Assembly: GCA_001600455.1 (NCBI GenBank)
Contig: BCKC01000010.1
Span: 1,426,195 to 1,490,194, forward strand
DNA length: 64,000 nucleotides
DNA from: Endocalyx cinctus
Lineage: Eukaryota; Ascomycota; Sordariomycetes; Amphisphaeriales; Apiosporaceae
Direction of reading: 5' to 3'
Shown here piece by piece: positions 35,158-48,199 of this stretch. Both the position numbers and the translations under genes were made by a program. Within the stretch, counting starts at the first letter, position 1; the number at the start of each line of letters is the position of its first letter. The notes below the pieces were generated by a model, which was not told where the DNA came from, did not search any database, and was given only the letters and a program-made list of their open reading frames with translations.

Positions 35158-36159
35158 ACAGCTTCCGGCAGACCATCGTATAATAAAAAGTACCTTGTGG
35201 GGTAATAGGGGTGCTGATTTATATACAAACCTACGAAACTTGGTTTCTGATTTGACAAAATGGAATCGCAAGCGCCTCAGGCTTGCATTAGGAAGAAGCA
35301 TAGAAAGAATCCTCATGAGCTTCGGTGCTGTACTGTTTATGTGATGTAAGAGCGAGAGCATAGAGCACGGTAAGCATGTTGCATATCTGCACGTCGTACA
35401 TGTAACAGCACTCCTATAATAATAATAACCCCTTAGGGTTCTTTGTGTATCGGTACTCCTAAAGATAGCAAGAAGCAACGAGAAACGAATACATGAATAT
35501 CTACGCTGAAAGAGAGAAATACGGCAAAAAGTGAAATCAGATTTGAAATAACACATTGGCATGAAAGGCGGAAGCATTTTATGTGTTTTTGTTTCATTCC
35601 AGCTATGCTTGGCATAGCTATACTTAGTGGTACAGAGCCTATTTAGCGGGGGAGTACTCTGTATAGTGCACTACACTACACTATACGTCTTCTATTTTAG
35701 GGGGCCGGGCTGGCGGGGAACCCCTACAGCTGAGCAATAAGCCGGACCGGAGCCCTGTATCAGATGTTGTATACTGGGCTGTTCACGACAAACAAAAACC
35801 ATTCGGAGATGATGATTATCGCTGTCGCCCAGACTTTTTTTGCTTACAGGTTTTTGCCCAGCCCGGGTAGGAATGGATATACGCAACCTCACAGGGAGTC
35901 GATGGAGAGGTACCAACTCTTCCTATACGACTGCGGATAGCCATATACCGATTCCTTTTTTCTTGGTTCTCAGACGACGACAGAAAACGTCTATAAGAAG
36001 GGCATCTTCTCATCCCACGATTCCCGTTCTAATTCCTCGTTCATTCTAACATCATCTTCTGAATCACCACAATAACGACATCTTCTCCTTACCTCAGCAA
36101 CAAACTTACCAAGTCTTCTTCTACTTCACCTCCCCAAACCAAAACTAAAGTTTACCAAA

Positions 36160-36546
36160 ATGACTCTCTCCACCATGATCGTCATCTACCGCAAGCCGGA
36201 GCTCACGCCCGAAGAGTTCCGCAACCACTACGAGACGGTGCACATGCCCTTATTCAAGAAGATCACGGGCGACGTCTTCCCGGTGAAGCACGTGCGCCGG
36301 TTCACGCCCCGCGCGGCCGAGGGCGAGCACGCGGCCAAGCTCCTCAGCGGGAAGCAGAGCTCGGTCGCGTGGGACTGCCTCTCGGAGCTCATCTTCCGGG
36401 ACCAGGACCACTTCAACGCGTTCCTGCAGCGCATGTCGTCGCAGGAGGCCATCGAGACCATCGGCGCCGACTCGGCCAAGTTTATGGACATGTCCCACGA
36501 GTACCCGTTCTACACCGTCGAGAACGTCGGCACTACCGATGCTTAA
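36160..36546 (+). CDS. EthD-domain protein (dimeric alpha/beta barrel)
   Basis: Single exon, 128 residues. The start of the chain is the EthD signature: a beta strand (MIVIYRKPELTPEEFRNHYETVHMPL) with the typical HY..VH spacing, then KHVRRFTPR, a central helix with DCLSELIFRDQDHFNAFLQRM, and a final strand DMSHEYPFYTVENVG. The fold is a ferredoxin-like dimeric barrel. Relatives include EthD of ether degradation and fungal polyketide decarboxylases/cyclases; the reaction here is unknown. No signal peptide. The gene is GC-rich and C-biased, in strong contrast to the AT-rich DNA around it. No polyketide synthase or other secondary-metabolism gene is nearby. Confidence 0.88.
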   Translation: MTLSTMIVIYRKPELTPEEFRNHYETVHMPLFKKITGDVFPVKHVRRFTPRAAEGEHAAKLLSGKQSSVAWDCLSELIFRDQDHFNAFLQRMSSQEAIETIGADSAKFMDMSHEYPFYTVENVGTTDA

Positions 36547-38990
36547 AACTGTTTTTAAACTATGCTTCCTTTAGGAAGGATATTTGAGGAAAGAAGAAGA
36601 GAGAAGAGAATAGAAGAGATAAAAAAAAAAAAAGGTTGGAAACAATCTCAACGTTCTTGGCGATATACCCTTACAAGACAACTCACCGCCACATAACAAA
36701 CACATGAAATCGGGTTTGCTGTCGCGCTAAGTAGGAACAAATTAAAAAGAAGCGGTAACGAGGAGGATCCCTAGGCCGGGTAGTTATTATACTAGCCGGC
36801 TAGTCAGCCATTCTCCGGCAGTCCCTCTTTTACGCCCTTCCGCCCGTTCGAAGAATTGATCCACCTCGCAAGTTAGGGAGATTAAGAGGAGGAATCACTA
36901 CCGAGTATTACGATTGGATGATATATATAAATATGTATGGATTAGAAGAAGAATAGTATAGACATGGGAAATAAATTGGGAAAAACTTGAATTCGCATAA
37001 TCTTTCTTTCTCTTTTTGCTTTTGACGGTAATTTAATCACCTCCCCGTCTCGCGGCGTCGTAAACGTGACTTTTGTTCGTCTTTTGTTGGGCTTCACCCC
37101 CTTCCTAATTCTGCCCACTCCACATTGCACATACTAACGCAAAAAAACTACTACGAAGTAGGTTAAGTTATAATGCTTAAAGTACCTAGTTTATTGCGGA
37201 GTAAAGGGGAAGGGGACAGTCAAGATAAAAAACGGTCACATGTGAATTCAATCGAAGAAGGAAAAAAGAATGAATGATAACAAATTCTTCATCATTTCAC
37301 AATTCTGCTATCATTTGATACAGTATAAGCTTAAGCTCTAGAAAGTTAAGAGAGGATACAGAGTACAGTAGGTGCTTCAAAGTACCTTTAGCTAATGCGG
37401 TATAATGCGACAATCGGTGTAAAAGAAAAAAGCTCCCCTGACTTATTGGTCTAGAACATTCCTCCATCTCCCCTTACCAAACTTTTGCACGTATATGTAC
37501 ATACATACTGCGCTACATAGGTACATGTTTTTTTAGTTACTCGGTCCTCGGGATTGGTACAAGGTACGAGTAAATGTAGGGACGGGAGGATCTCCGTATG
37601 GTACCACTCTTTTGTTCTCTATTCTTCTCTCTCTTTTTTCTGCACTTTCAATGAAAGCCAAAAGAGATGATGAGACCGTTGTAACAGAGATAAAAGCTAG
37701 GTTAGGTAGGCTCACGCTCTGATGATTTTATCCCCGAAGTTAAACCACGCGCTATCGTAGACCGTTCAATTCTGATGGGCCAAAAATTGAACGGAGAGAA
37801 GAAAAAAAAGGGGAAACGCTCGTGTATTGGGCAAGATAAGGCAAAAAAGTCCGAGCATGCGGTACATGAGTTTAGATTAAAAGCAGGCTTGGATAGGTGG
37901 GAAGCGTATAAGGAATGGTCTGATATTTTCCCCCATCCTTCCATCCATCCAACCCATCCAACCGTAATCAGGGCCGAGATCGCTTTTACACTCACTTATC
38001 TACTGTATGTGACTTACTTTTTTTTTTGACGCAGAGCATATTTTTTTATTCATCAAAAAGTTATGAATGCATATATGGATATAACCACCAATGCATAGAC
38101 ACGTAAGTGTGCGTTATTAGATACACGAATGAAGATGATGATTCAAAGTGGCTTATAGATTGGCACGTATGAATGGATGTATGTATTGTTAAAAGTACAA
38201 TGTAGGCAATGCCACGAATTGCCAACTTTCATTCCTAACCCTCCCGCGAAATTCATTCGTGCGTGCGTGATCCCTTGCTCTCATTCGGGATGGTTTGACA
38301 AAACCTATGCAAGATGCGACAATCATGATTTGTCCTAGAATAGCAGCGATAGATGAAAAATGCCAAATGACAATAAAATAAAAATCAAGAAAAATAAAAC
38401 CTATGGGTATCTTTATCCTTTCGAAATTTGATTGGAGGAACGATTGATACAACAATTTCGTCCGCCCAAATACGTATATATGCCTCGTATTAAAAAGAAA
38501 ATTAAAACGATTGAAACCTCGACTACTAGAATAGCGAGGGTTTTTTTGGCTGGGTCGTGACGACTGATTCAAAAAAGACTGTCGCCAGTCGTCGCTCTTC
38601 CGTCTTCCTTTCCGAATAATGCAATCTTTTCGTTTCATGATCGAAATACAGCTGCTGCCCGCTTATGGGGCAGTTTCTTTTGGTCTTTTCTCTTTCCCAA
38701 TACCCGTTCGCTCCAATACATGCATACAAAACAAGAACTACTAAGTAGTACGTCAACGTCAATAAGTGTCATCTAGATAATATATCCTACAAGATTTTTG
38801 GGTTTGTTTTTCTGTAATATCCATCCTTGTCTTCCTCATGATCGTGGGAGCACATGATGTGTGCAGGGTGCGCATGATCGCGACACACGAGCAGTAAGAT
38901 TTAGATCGAAGGCGAGTACTGGATGAGTCGGTTTTGAATTTTTTTTTTGTCTTTCATGGGATTTTTTTTTTCTTTATTGGAGAGATATCA
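36547..38990. other. 2.4-kb convergent intergenic region
   Basis: AT-rich DNA between the EthD gene and the 130-residue unknown. A purine-rich tract follows the EthD stop (36581-36636). Open frames such as 38189-38638 on the minus strand lack coding character. No gene seen. Confidence 0.55.
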
Positions 38991-39383
38991 TTATATCTTC
39001 CGGTCTACCCGTTTGAGTAGATCGTCGAACATGCTGTCGACGTGGGCCAGCAGCAGGGCGCGGCCGGCTTCCTGCTTGTATCCCTTGTGCCAAGCACGGT
39101 ACTCGGATCCGGACATGTCGGACGGGGCGACCTCGTCTCCTGTGACCATGCATCGGGCGACGTCATCGAACTGGGCGCTCTTCTTCCTCCCGCGCCCGCG
39201 CGACGTCGTGCTGGCGGTATCCGTGTCGATGTCTGTGTGTGATATAGATCTCATGCTCGAGGGGAATGATGATGAGGTAGATGAGGTTGGAGAGCCAGAG
39301 CTGAAATCAAATGAACTCTGAGAGCCTCTTCTCTTGAGAATGCTCTTGGGTGATGATGGAGCGAAAGTGTTCGAGTGCGCCAT
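38991..39383 (-). CDS. Small hypothetical protein, 130 residues
   Basis: Single exon. I do not recognise the family. The first 65 residues are Ser/Thr-rich and disordered, with SPKSILKRRGS (a possible phosphosite context). The second half looks like a folded, helical unit: RKKSAQFDDVARCMVTGDEVAPSDMS, then YRAWHKGYKQEAGRALLLAHVDSMFDDLLKRV. There is no signal peptide or membrane helix. The well-formed C-terminal half, with conservative charged/hydrophobic alternation and G/C-ending codons against an AT-rich background, argues for a real gene. Function unknown. Confidence 0.6.
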   Translation of the reverse strand: MAHSNTFAPSSPKSILKRRGSQSSFDFSSGSPTSSTSSSFPSSMRSISHTDIDTDTASTTSRGRGRKKSAQFDDVARCMVTGDEVAPSDMSGSEYRAWHKGYKQEAGRALLLAHVDSMFDDLLKRVDRKI

Positions 39384-42300
39384 GATGAATGATTCTGTTT
39401 TAATTGGTATTTAATACAAACGGGTATGAATGACTTCCGTAGATGTGAGGCTGTGGGTATTTTTTTATGCTGTTGTTGTAGATATTCCGCGCTGAAAGTA
39501 AAATCCTTTTCGCTCTCTAGTGTTGATTGACCGTTGTTGTTGTTGTTGTTGGAACGTTCACCTAGCGTAAACTGAGGCCGTTTTAAAGTGGTTTGTTGCA
39601 ATGAAGTATTTTGCCGTTGAGCTCGTTTCCATTACCCGTGGTATCCGGTTTAAACTCGAAAACATCGCCTTCCTAACGAGATGCTGTAAAAAAGTGATCG
39701 CTACGTCACAGCCCGATCCAATGTTCCTACTAAAAGGGTCGAGTAAGAGCTTGTTGCGTGAAGTGTTTAGGTCGGAGATTTGTAGTGTTGTTGTTGATGA
39801 TGATGATGATGCAAATAACGGGAACTTGTGAAGAAAGAGACGGTAGGATGACTAGAGGGAAAGAAATCCAGATTTTAAGAGAGAAGGAGGAGGGTAGTAC
39901 ATAAGGGATGGATGGGGGTACGAATGGTCTTTGTATTGTAGTTAGCATTTCACTGGAATGTGTACAAAATGGCTGGCACAGTAAGGTATTACGTTATTAT
40001 GCAAAAGCCAGTAAGACGTGGACATACCCTAGCCAACAGAGTCATACTGAACCGGACTCTCCCGGCTTGACGGACCGGATGAAAAGCCGACTGAAATACT
40101 GCAGAAGAGAGCTGCAAAGAGGGGTCCACCATGCAGGGTGCTGAGTTGATTTAATGACCCAACGAGAGCTGTCCACGGGTTCTAGGCTGGACTTGATGCC
40201 CTGTGGCACCACGTGGCGGGTCTCCTGTTCGGGATAACCAATACTATTCAGCCCAAGGGTACCTTAATTATCTTAATTAGGAATCCTGATAGGATTTTCT
40301 GATCTATTTGGCGAGATTATGAAGCTTATGGGCGTATTGTCGATTTTACAGACGGTTTTCGATAATTCTGATTTTTCGAAAAATATCGGCGCTTTTCCAA
40401 GATCGATCAATTGAACAATCACATCATCGTGTAATTTTTTTTGTTTAACAAACACCCTCCAACTTTGGGCGATCTGCGAAGATCTTGGAGAGAAAGTGGG
40501 ATAACCTACATTGACATACATGGGGAAGTGATGTCATTTGGGGGACTTTGGAGACAAGGTATAACCAGATGACATTACTGCAATGGTAAAAGATGACCGA
40601 GGATGGGTCCCAAGGGTCCTATCCACTCGTCCACATCTGCCAACGAGATCTTGGGAGTGGGAACGAATTTGTTGGCACATGACCTTACTTTGGGTAGTGT
40701 ATTCAATATTGGGTATATTGGAATTGAAGTAGGCTGGCTGGCTGGGTCAGAGTAGAAGCAAAGAGGTAAACAAAAATAATAGGTAATAATAATAATATTG
40801 GCTTGGGTTATCGTGTACTACACTATTTTATCGGTCAATCAAATACCGAGGTCCGCTTCCAACGAATAATTAGGCTCTAGCGACATGTTTTCGTGGATTA
40901 AAGGATTAGCTGCTTTAAGGCATAATATATATGAATATGCGTTCGTTCTGGGTTAATATTGTTGTCGGTCTTCTGCAAGGTTATACCATACGATATTAAG
41001 GATTTTCCTAGTATATACTTCTAGTGTCCATATGGATAGAGTATACTGTTTATATTACACATGAATCAAAATCAGTTGATCCATGGTGATGTTTTGTTAT
41101 CTTTTCTCTTGGTTGCTTTTGTTGTTATTGTTTATTGTTCTGTTTTGCTCTGTACTGAGATCGGCAATACTTGACTGACTGAAAGAGAAAACCAACCCCC
41201 CAGCCCCCTACCCCTACAGAGCCAATGGAACGCCCTAACAAAGACCCTGAGAACCCGCTTTCAAGGCGAGACAGTATCGCGTGTCAGGCAGTTTGAACCG
41301 TAGCAAACCAGTGTTTCGAGATTTTTATTTGAGGAGAATGCGATATAGGAAAACTGTCGATTACTAGTCATTCGATAAACGAAAGAATATTGAATAAAAT
41401 GTTTGATTTGAATTGAATTGAAAATAGGATGCTCATTGATGGATGAAAATACTACGGATGCGTAATTCAAGCGAAGGGTCTAGAATGAGATAGATTTTCG
41501 AGGGGGGGTTTTCTCCCCCACAAAGTCCAAGTACCCGACGTACTACTGTAGGAACTGGAACTACACTAGGAAGCTGAGATTCGTTCACTAAAATCTCAAG
41601 ATTTTGCGGGTTACGATTTGCGGGCAGCGTCCTTTTACGGGGGGTTAGATCCACGGGTATTCAGGGTCCTTTGCTTTCTTCTCGTTTTAGCATGAAATGC
41701 AACCCCGTTTTTACACCACATATTCCTAACACTATGCGTACATAAAACAACCTCGGTGATCTTACCTTACAAGAGATAAATTAACCGTCGTTGCGATACA
41801 CAGCTTCGGCAAAGAATATAACAGTATAATTGAGGTTAATCATACAATCATGCTCGATGTATTCAGAGGGAGAAAAAAAGGTTGATGAATCTATCAAATG
41901 ACAAGTAATCGAGGAAAAACTTGGCTAAGTAGAGATCTGATCATTGGATTTGATTCTTCCGTTCATGTGATGAATTTATATCAACGAGAAACAGGGAAAC
42001 AATAAAGGCAGTAAGAGTAGGAGTGTGGTAAGAAAGGAAAGTAGTATTGTGACCTGTCTACATACAGTATAGTATTACCTTCAAATATACCCTCCCACGG
42101 ATGGATGAGGGAACCCCGTTTTATACACTTTCCACTCGTTTATACGTGTATCCATATTATGTACGTTATTATATGTTATCCTCCAAAACTGTAATCCCAT
42201 CGAGTGAATTGAATTATATATTTATACTCTGTACCTACTCGTACTCTATCCTCTACACAATAATTACCGATTAATGCGAAATGTTTAATATCTGTATACA

Positions 42301-43127
42301 TCTGTATACTATATTCATAAGGCTCGATCTATCCTGGCACGTTTGGTTGGTTGATTGGTTCGCTCGCTCTTCTTTTTCAACACAAACAGCGGCGCAAAGA
42401 CGGCACAGGTTTACCTTAAAGTCATGCCAAGAACAACCTCACTTTAAATACATCGCCAAGACTGACTGCCTTCAATTATCCTTTTTTAAATAGTGGTTCT
42501 CTTTGGGTAAGTTATTACCGTGTTCGTTCATAGACCGTGGTAAAAAACAGGTACTGTATTATTACTTTCCTCGTTCCTTACTTGTTCTATTGATCGATTT
42601 TATCCGTATATACGATTCTACCTACTACTGTATTATTTGTTTAGATATTGATAGATCTGTCCTTCTTGATTCATATACATCGAATTTTAGATCTAAAAAA
42701 TCTATAGTCTTCTTTTTACACCATTCCCCTTTCGCTTGTTTGACGTTACTACGTTGCTAGACTCGTAGGAAAGAAGATAATCCTTCGTTTCGTTCAATCA
42801 CCATCTCTACTCGCTTATTTTATTTTCTTCATCTTCGCTCATCAAGCTTGATTTTTCTTGGCTTGTCATAGAACAGGTGGCTTTTGATTCGCTACCTTAA
42901 CTAAACTCTCGTGATAACTAACCATTACTTTGAACCCGTGATTTTATTTCCCTTACCTATAATCGCCCCCAAGATGCTTCAAGTTGGTAATTGGGTCTTA
43001 AGCTGGAATTAACCTTAATATCACGCCTACTTCTCCACCTGCCGCACCAGACGGTGAGACAAAGGTCCTCCTGACGTGTCCTTATAAAAGCAAGTCGACC
43101 GTAATCTTAATTTTAAAAGACAACACC
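39384..43127. other. 3.7-kb intergenic region
   Basis: Mostly AT-rich, with a GTT/TGT run near 39533-39551 and GAT copies near 39796-39812. It serves as the divergent promoter space for the small unknown and the GH47 gene. No gene seen. Confidence 0.55.
43083..43090 (+). promoter_or_regulatory. TATA-like box near the GH47 gene start
   Basis: TATAAAAG lies 38 bp before the start codon. If functional it would give a very short leader, so the main transcription start may instead be elsewhere. Confidence 0.3.
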
Positions 43128-45955
43128 ATGTTTCGTCTACGAAGATACCGGTATTTCGTCTTCTTCGCCGCCATTCTGGTATTCCTGCTGTACAAGATCC
43201 CCAAATCCCCTGAATGGGACCCACCCTCCCTCCACACTCCCTCCGATCATACGTCGTCGTCGAACCAAGACTTTAGCGCAACGGCCAGGAAGCCGCTTAC
43301 CGTACCCGACAACGGCGGGACGAAATTCTCCGGCACGACAGACAATGACGATAGCAGTAGTAAGAAGTCGCAGAAGGACGACGGGGAAAAGGTGCTCGCG
43401 TACGATAAAGACGGCGCCGCCAAGGCCGCCGACGCCGACTCGATCAACGTCCCGGACAAAAACGTAAACCCGGGCGCTAAGGGCGCTGGCTCGTCCAAGA
43501 CGCCTTCTTCTTCTTCCCAACAGCAAGCCGTCGCCGACGAAGATAAGATAAGCACCGGTACCCCTCACTGGCGGAAGATGCCCGAAAACTTCCCCGTCGC
43601 CGACGAAGACGTGATCCCCTTGCCGGTCGGAAAGCCGAAGCGAATCCCCACGATCCAATACGACTTCCAGAAGGAGCCCCTCGAGGTTCTGACGAGGCGT
43701 CAGGAGCGGCTCGCCAAGGTCAAGGCCGAGATGGAGCGCTCCTGGGCCGGGTACATGAAATACGCGCGGGGTCACGACGAGCTGAGCCCCGTGAGCAAGA
43801 AATTCCGCGACCCCTTCTGCGGGTGGGCGGCCACGCTCGTGGATTCGCTGGACACGCTGTGGATCATGGGGATGCGGGACGAGTTCGAGGAGGCCCTCGT
43901 CGACGTGGGCAAGATCGACTTCACGTACTCGACGCGCACCGAGATCCCCGTCTTCGAGACGACGATTCGGTACCTCGGCGGGCTGCTGGCGGCGCACGAC
44001 GTGAGCGGTGGCCGGGCCGCCGGGTACGGCGTCCTGCTCGAAAAAGCGGTCGAGCTGGCCGAGATCCTCATGAGCGTGTTCGACACCCCCAATCGCATGC
44101 CGCTACTCTATTACGCCTGGAAGCCGACGGCGGCGAAACCCCGGAGAGCGTCGACCGCCGCGGGCGTCGCCGAGCTGGGATCCCTCGCGATGGAGTTTAC
44201 CCGGCTCGCCCAGATCACGGGCGAGGATCGGTACTACGACGCCGTGGCGCGCATCACCGACGCCTTTTACGACTGGCAGGAGGAGCGCGGGACCGCCGTG
44301 CCCGGCATCTTCCCCGAGCAGGTCGACGCTTCGGGGTGCAACCGCACGGCCGAGGCTTTGGCCGCCGCGGCCGAGAAGGAGAAGGAGAAACAAAAACAGC
44401 TGGCGGCGGATCCCGAGCTGAGCAAGCGCGGCGAGGACGCGGGCGCGTCGCGTTACGCTTCGTCCCCCCGAAACGCCGAGGCGCGCGCGGCGATCCCGCC
44501 TCCGCCGAAATTCAAGGAGGACCCTCTGCCCAAGTGCGTCCCGCAAGGGTTGGACGCGGGCGGGTACGGGTCGCAGCAGTACAGCATGGGCGGCAGCCAG
44601 GACAGCACGTACGAATACTTCCCGAAGCAGTGGCTCCTGCTCGGCGGGCTCGAGCCCAAGTACAAGACGCTGCACCTGAAAACCGTAGAGGCGGTGAAGA
44701 AGTGGCTTTTATACCGACCGATGATCCCCGACGAGAGCCGCGAGCTCCTGTTTTCGGCTAAGATCCGGACGCGGGGCGACCCCGAGAGGGACGCGATCAA
44801 GGAGTACGAGGTGACGCACCTGACGTGCTTCATCGGCGGCATGTTCGGCTTGGGCGGGAAGCTGTTCGACGAGCCCGAAGACGTCGAGATCGGCAAGAAG
44901 CTGACGGACGGGTGCGTCTGGGCGTACGAGTCGACGCCGAGCGGCATCATGCCCGAGGGCGCCCACGTGGTGCCGTGCGCGGACCTCGAGGGCGAGTGCG
45001 CCTGGAACGAGACGGCGTACCACGAGTACCTCGACCCGCTGCACGCGACGCGCGACAGGCAGGTCGAGGAGTACTACACGAAAAAGGCGGAGGAAAAGCT
45101 TCGGCAGGAGAAGGAGGCCGAGGAGGAGAGGCTGAAGAAGCTCCTGCGCGAGGATAACGTGGCCGAGCCGGAAGGCGAGGCGGATTCCGTTCTTCCTCGT
45201 ATTCCTTCTTCGGCCTCTTCTAAATCGGGTAAAGACGACGCCGGCGCGCTCCGGAAACGGGCGCCGCCCGTTAAGCTCGGCGGCTCTTCGGTCGGCGAAG
45301 ATAGCGATTTGGCTAGCGCCGCGAAGAGTTGGTCGTCGTCGGATCAGACTCCGCTTATCGTGGACCCGTCTCGTCCGATGTCCCACGAGGAATACGTGGC
45401 GAACAAGATCAAGAACGAGGCTCTCCCGGAAGGGTTCGTGGATATTAATTTCAGGAAGTATATTTTACGGTACGTTTAGCCTGAATTATTCATCGTTATT
45501 ACTTACTTTCATGTACTAATTTTTTTTTTCCCCTTCTATCGTGTCCAGACCCGAAGCCATCGAATCCGTATGGTACATGTACCGCATCACGGGCGAAACG
45601 AGATGGCAGGACAAAGGGTGGGACATGTTCGAGGCCATCGTCAGCCAGACGAAGACCGAGGCCGGGAACAGCGCGATCGATAACGTGCTCGTCAGAAACT
45701 CGGACAAATCTAACGAAATGGAAAGTTTCTGGACGGCCGAGACTTTGAAATACTTTTACTTGCTGTAAGTTTTCTTTTCCTTCCCCATCCTCTTACCTTA
45801 TTTACCTACTTTGTCATTTTTGACCTAGGCTTTTCCTTTTGCGGGTGCTAATCAATATTGTTTTTCTTTAAAATAGATATTCAGAACCAGACCTAATCAG
45901 TCTCGACGAATGGGTTTTAAACACGGAAGCGCATCCATTTAAGCGGCCCACTTGA
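43128..45955 (+). CDS. Class I alpha-1,2-mannosidase, glycoside hydrolase family 47
   Basis: Three exons, 43128..45469, 45549..45764 and 45877..45955 (introns 79 and 112 bp); 878 residues. A short basic N-terminus and one helix at about 8-24 ([16 protein letters not shown]) make a type II signal anchor. A disordered stem follows to about 150. The catalytic domain shows [20 protein letters not shown] (from about 230), [36 protein letters not shown] (about 563) and [16 protein letters not shown]. It ends with the calcium-binding Thr in NTEAHPF (T869). Inserts make it longer than most members: residues about 415-465, and a charged Lys/Glu segment with a Ser-rich part at about 640-755. It trims Man alpha-1,2 residues from N-glycans in the ER/Golgi. 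Very GC-rich coding sequence produces long shadow frames on both strands. Confidence 0.94.
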
Positions 45956-48199
45956 ACTCTCTTAGAAAGAGAGAGAGATAGAGAGATATAAAGAAAGAAA
46001 AGAGATAACGGACAGCATATTTCATGACATACATATTTTATGGTTCAGTAAACGGGATGACCTTTTTTTTTGGGACGAAAGATAAATGGACTAAAAACTA
46101 TTGATAAGACAAAAAGAGAAAGGAGAACAAAAAAAAAAAAAAAGTAATGTGTATACTTATTTTTTTTTTGTATGCGAGATTTGCCAACTTGTATATATTG
46201 ATTTATTATGGCATCGTATCTCTTCTTTTCCCTTCCTATTCTAGCGGGAAGTGTGGGGGTAGTTAAGTACTTTATGGGTTGAACAAAATAAGGAGTGTCC
46301 ACGTAAGCTCTTACAGAATCATAACGTACTAGTGTAAATCCTTCACGAAACTTGAGGTTATATACGTGTTCCCATGGATATCTTTAAAAGGGGGGGAGAA
46401 AATGGGTTAACGTAATCCACCAATCCTATGTATGGTAGACCGTCGATCTGATATGGATTCTGCTTCTTTGCTAGTGTACATACTGCGGTGTGGGTATTTT
46501 ATACCTACGTGTAAAGTTACGGGGTAAAATTGAGAAAGATATCCCGAGGAAGAGAGCGGAAATACGTAAAGACGACTTTTGGTTTAAGTGAAGAAGTGGG
46601 CTTACTTAAACTAGCCTACTGTCTTCGACTACTTTTTGAATAACTTGTCGTATTTATACCGAAAAAAGATTGTGTGAACGAGAAGAAAAAGAGGAATAAG
46701 GAGGATATGAAGTTCGTTGAAGTATTTATTCTATCCAAACATGCCCGTGATTCACTCCGTAGAGTTACTCCGGTAAAGTATCGTCAAGCATCGGAACTCC
46801 AAACTTTTCCGTACAGCTCTTTAGCGAACGCCGTTTATTTCTTTTAACTACTCCTCGCTCCGCATCCGTATCCGTAAACTTTGGCCTTTCGGCGCCGATA
46901 TTTGTCGTTGAATTTCTATAACGGCTTTGCATACGTAGTACATGTAGTAGTATACCTAGAAGAGATGCCCAAGGTCAAGAAGGCCTTGATATTGTTGCTA
47001 TGTCTACCACACAGAGGGATGGGATTGATTCCAATCAATAAGTCTCACATTATTCACATTTTCATATGATTTCACGTAGCAAATATCTCAAAATGCAAGT
47101 ATCGAGTCGAGTTTAAATTAAATCACTATTGAGTTTACCACCTCCGGAATCCTAATGCGTCGAGTCAAAAAGTCAAACCTAAATGAAACAAAATGCCAGT
47201 GGGAAAAACAAGACACAAAGTCAAAAACATAAAATTCCAATTGCTTTCATTTCCTCTCATTACATGATAATATTCTTCTTTCTATACAGACAAATTTTTC
47301 TTCTTTCCCTTCCCAATATACAGCCAAAGTCCCGTCCCATTCATCTCTTTTCTCATCGTTACTCCTTTTTTTACTTTCCCCCCCCCTTAACCTCATTTTC
47401 CGCAAAGGATGAAGATATCGAAAACGAGATTCGCGCTTTTCGCTTCCCGTCAGTACGTTCATATATGCAAAGCATGCGTTTTTATGATGGTGCTGTGTGT
47501 GTATCTCGATTTTTTTTTCATTCCTTCGTCAATGTCGACTCGCCGTATAAAAAAACTGAAAATAATTAATCAATCAATCAAATCAAATCTCCATTCTATA
47601 CCAATTTCGAAAATTCGCATCAAAGTTGTATGTGTATCTCTCGATCGATATGTGTACGCGCGTGTAGAAACAAAAGTACCATTGTTTTTTTTTTTTTTGT
47701 TTTTGTGTTTGTTTTTTTTTTTGTTGTCGATTATCGGCAGTGTAAATTTGTTTAAAAAAGACAAGGGGGGGGGGGGGAGAAACTCATTGACAAACATCGT
47801 AAAACAAATCCCATCTTAAGCAGATTATTAAGAGTGAAGAAAAAAAAAGAGACAACCAAATTTCCAGTTCTTTCGCTAACTCCGGTTCCCAATGCTGCTT
47901 TGATTTCTCTCTATCTCGGGATAGAGGTAAGGTAATAGTATAGGTTGACGAGGGGAGAAAAAAAAGAGGAGAGACATGAACTATTCGTCGACCGAAACCT
48001 CTCACGAGACGTAATTATCGAGATACCGTTCATCCCATCCTCTTTCTTTTCCCGTTCCGTCTTCCCGGCCATTGTTTTGTACACGTCGTAAAAAAATCAA
48101 GAGAAATAACACATTCTATCTTCCCATCTCGTTTTCCGAAATATTGTATCGTATTCATCCCAAAAATTAAAAAAATAGAAAACGTAATAATCAAATCGA
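45956..48199. other. 2.2-kb convergent intergenic region
   Basis: AT-rich spacer between the 3' ends of the GH47 (+) and FIG1 (-) genes. It has T-runs at about 47681-47720 and a G-run at about 47766-47777. Lys- or Phe-rich open frames here are low-complexity artefacts. No gene seen. Confidence 0.55.

Larger units (their letters stand above)
33661..36159. other. 2.5-kb gene-poor region with degenerate repeats
   Basis: AT-rich, with two imperfect 32-bp direct repeats and a 12-bp tandem array (listed separately), and near 35640-35700 short palindromic TACACTACAC-like strings. The stretch before 36160 is the promoter of the EthD gene; it becomes CT- and CA-rich from about 36040. No gene seen. 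Confidence 0.55.

Noticed and set aside
35038..35577. 179-residue minus-strand frame covering the 12-bp array
   Set aside because: The repeat keeps the frame open; the rest has no protein character and AT-rich composition.
43823..44761. 312-residue frame overlapping the GH47 gene on the same strand
   Set aside because: Shifted reading of the same GC-rich exon, Arg-rich and without family character.
43137..45386. Long open frames opposite the GH47 gene (286, 190 and 225 residues)
   Set aside because: They are Arg/Leu/Gly-rich shadows caused by G/C-ending codons of the real gene. They have no recognisable domain and the plus-strand protein is unambiguous.
47183..47819. Overlapping frames of 128 and 136 residues
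   Set aside because: Low-complexity Phe/Ser/Lys sequence from T-runs; no conserved character.
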